Shown piece after piece: positions 5,514 through 6,784 of a stretch of DNA of 6,784 bases. Every line of letters begins with the position of its first letter. Position 1 is the stretch's first letter. The DNA lies in NCBI GenBank assembly GCA_031259515.1, contig JAIRLK010000346.1, positions 1 to 6,784 of the forward strand, read 5' to 3'. The notes below the pieces were generated by a model. That model saw only the letters and a list, made by a program, of their open reading frames with translations. It was not told the DNA's origin and did not search any database. The translations under genes were made by a program, and so were the position numbers. This DNA comes from Treponema sp. (GTDB lineage Bacteria > Spirochaetota > Spirochaetia > Treponematales > Breznakiellaceae).

Positions 5514-6784
5514 ATGTTACAGGACAACTTTCAGCTTGACGCTATCCGGGAAGCCTTTATCTACCGGAACCGCTTTGCCGGGCGCACGATGGTCTTTAAA
5601 ATAGATTTCCCCATTACCGAGGACCCGGCCTTTCCGTTCCTGATGCGGGATCTGGCCCTTGTGGCCAAGGCCTCCTGCCGGGTTGTGATCGTACCCGGCG
5701 CGAAAGAATGGATAGACGCGGTACTCAAGGAATACGGCATCGTGTCGGAGTACGCCGGGGAAAACCGAATCACTACCGGCGCGGCCATCCGCTTTGTGGA
5801 AATGGCCGCCTTTCATGCGGCGACCCGTTTCATGACGGGCCTCTCTGCGGACCGGGTAGACGCGGTGATAGGCAACTTTGTCCGCGCCCGCGGTCTTGGC
5901 GTGGTAAACGGCGCGGACATGGAGCATACGGGCCGGGTGGACAAGATATTCACCGAATCCATCACCCGGATTCTGGACCAGGGGATGATCCCCATCCTCC
6001 CCTGCATAGGATGGAGTCCCGCAGGCAGGCCCTACAATGTGCCCGGCGACGAGATCGCCCTGGCCGCCGCGTCGGCCCTGGGAGCGGTAAAGCTGTTCAT
6101 CGTCTCCGCCCATGCCGGAATCAGGCAGGAAAACTACCGTATCCCCGCCGGCATCTCGGTAGATGGGACCGGACGCATCGGTAAACTGACCCCCCAGGAA
6201 ACGGAGGCGGTTCTGGCGGAAAACCGCGTCCCGGAGGGCGGCGATCTTTACACGGACAAGCCCTTAAGCGATTTGCGCATGGCTCTTAGGGCATCCAGGG
6301 CGGGGGTAGACCGGGTCCATCTTATAGACGGGCGGGAAAGCGGCGCCCTCCTTAGGGAACTCTTCTCCAACCGGGGGGCGGGGATCATGATCTACCGGGA
6401 TGAATACGAATCCATCAGATCCCTCAAAACCCAGGACATTCCCGATATTCTCCGGATCATGGAACCCCTCATGGTCCGGGGCGCCCTTATCAGACGGAAC
6501 AGCGAGGACATCCAGGACACGAAGAAAGACTACGTGGTGTTCGAGATTGACGGTTCCATTCACGCCTGCGGCGCCCTCCATGATTGGGGAGAAGGCCAGG
6601 GAGAAATCGCCGCCATTGCCACGGACGCCGTCTATGCGGACATGGGCCTGGGCCGCCGCATCGTCAACTACCTGATAGACCGGGCGGGAAAGCAGGGATT
6701 ACGCCGGGTTTTCGTCCTTACCACGGGTACCCACGACTGGTTTGAATCCCTGGGCTTTACGGAAAGCCCGGTGGAAAGCCTTCC
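5514..6784 (+). CDS. argA: N-acetylglutamate synthase (amino-acid N-acetyltransferase), C-terminus outside window
   Basis: Transfers an acetyl group from acetyl-CoA to glutamate, the first step of arginine biosynthesis. The frame is open for 423 codons to the edge. It aligns along its length with E. coli ArgA (443 residues), so probably only about 25-30 residues are missing. Residues 1 to about 290 are the amino-acid-kinase-like domain (VVIVPGAKEWIDAVL at 57-71; later SRAGVDRVHLIDGRESGALL), which in this family binds arginine as feedback inhibitor. Residues from about 300 are the GNAT domain: acetyl-CoA loop GLGRR at 378-382, then VFVLTTGTHDWFESLGF at about 399-415, a hallmark of ArgA. Where E. 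coli has GGEAI in the first domain this protein has DFPIT (31-35); that loop is not needed for acetyl transfer. It starts nine bases after galK in the same operon. No regulatory site is visible. Confidence 0.88.
   Translation, partial: MLQDNFQLDAIREAFIYRNRFAGRTMVFKIDFPITEDPAFPFLMRDLALVAKASCRVVIVPGAKEWIDAVLKEYGIVSEYAGENRITTGAAIRFVEMAAFHAATRFMTGLSADRVDAVIGNFVRARGLGVVNGADMEHTGRVDKIFTESITRILDQGMIPILPCIGWSPAGRPYNVPGDEIALAAASALGAVKLFIVSAHAGIRQENYRIPAGISVDGTGRIGKLTPQETEAVLAENRVPEGGDLYTDKPLSDLRMALRASRAGVDRVHLIDGRESGALLRELFSNRGAGIMIYRDEYESIRSLKTQDIPDILRIMEPLMVRGALIRRNSEDIQDTKKDYVVFEIDGSIHACGALHDWGEGQGEIAAIATDAVYADMGLGRRIVNYLIDRAGKQGLRRVFVLTTGTHDWFESLGFTESPVESL

Noticed and set aside
5517..6113. 198-codon minus-strand frame opposite argA
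   Set aside because: It is antisense to a clear ArgA coding frame and shows no recognisable domain.
1..6784. tRNA, rRNA, CRISPR array or complete transposase
   Set aside because: I looked for T-loop motifs, regularly spaced repeats and transposase-like reading frames on both strands and saw none.

Overview
The window holds four substantial genes and one long non-coding, repeat-rich gap. The organism is probably a bacterium with a GC-rich core genome and ordinary AGGAG-type ribosome binding sites. A spirochaete, perhaps Treponema-like, is my best guess. It rests on the general look of the galactokinase subfamily, the DUF4139 protein and the sensory regulator, not on any diagnostic marker, so it is held with low to moderate confidence.

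Layout. (1) Positions 1-890, minus strand: the first 296 codons of a sensory regulator with a GAF-like region and a PAS-like region. It runs off the left edge of the window, so its output domain is not visible. It is clearly AT-richer than the genes to its right. (2) Positions 891-1853: about 960 bases without a convincing gene. This gap contains a possible promoter and a roughly 270-nt leader for gene 1, then an AT-rich 242-bp segment (1422-1663) bounded by perfect 20-bp inverted repeats and packed with smaller palindromes, then a lysine-rich 38-codon reading frame. The bounded segment looks like a small non-autonomous mobile element (MITE-like) or an insertion sequence remnant. (3) Positions 1854-3947, minus strand: an exported DUF4139-family protein with a C-terminal coiled coil. 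(4) A 171-bp divergent promoter region (3948-4118). (5) Positions 4119-6784, plus strand: galactokinase (galK) followed after nine bases by N-acetylglutamate synthase (argA), which is cut off by the right edge shortly before its expected end.

How the parts may work together. galK and argA are almost certainly co-transcribed: the stop codon of galK lies inside the Shine-Dalgarno of argA, which suggests translational coupling of a sugar kinase to the first step of arginine synthesis. The galactokinase carries a variant sugar-binding signature and a long N-terminal extension. The DUF4139 gene is divergently transcribed from the same intergenic region. The left third (regulator plus repeat-rich gap) has a different base composition and looks like accessory DNA next to a conserved metabolic block. 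I see no rRNA, tRNA, CRISPR array, phage gene or complete transposase gene. No clear novel multi-gene system is evident. The inverted-repeat element, the peptide whose stop codon lies in its right arm, and the variant galK/argA pairing are the parts most worth following up.
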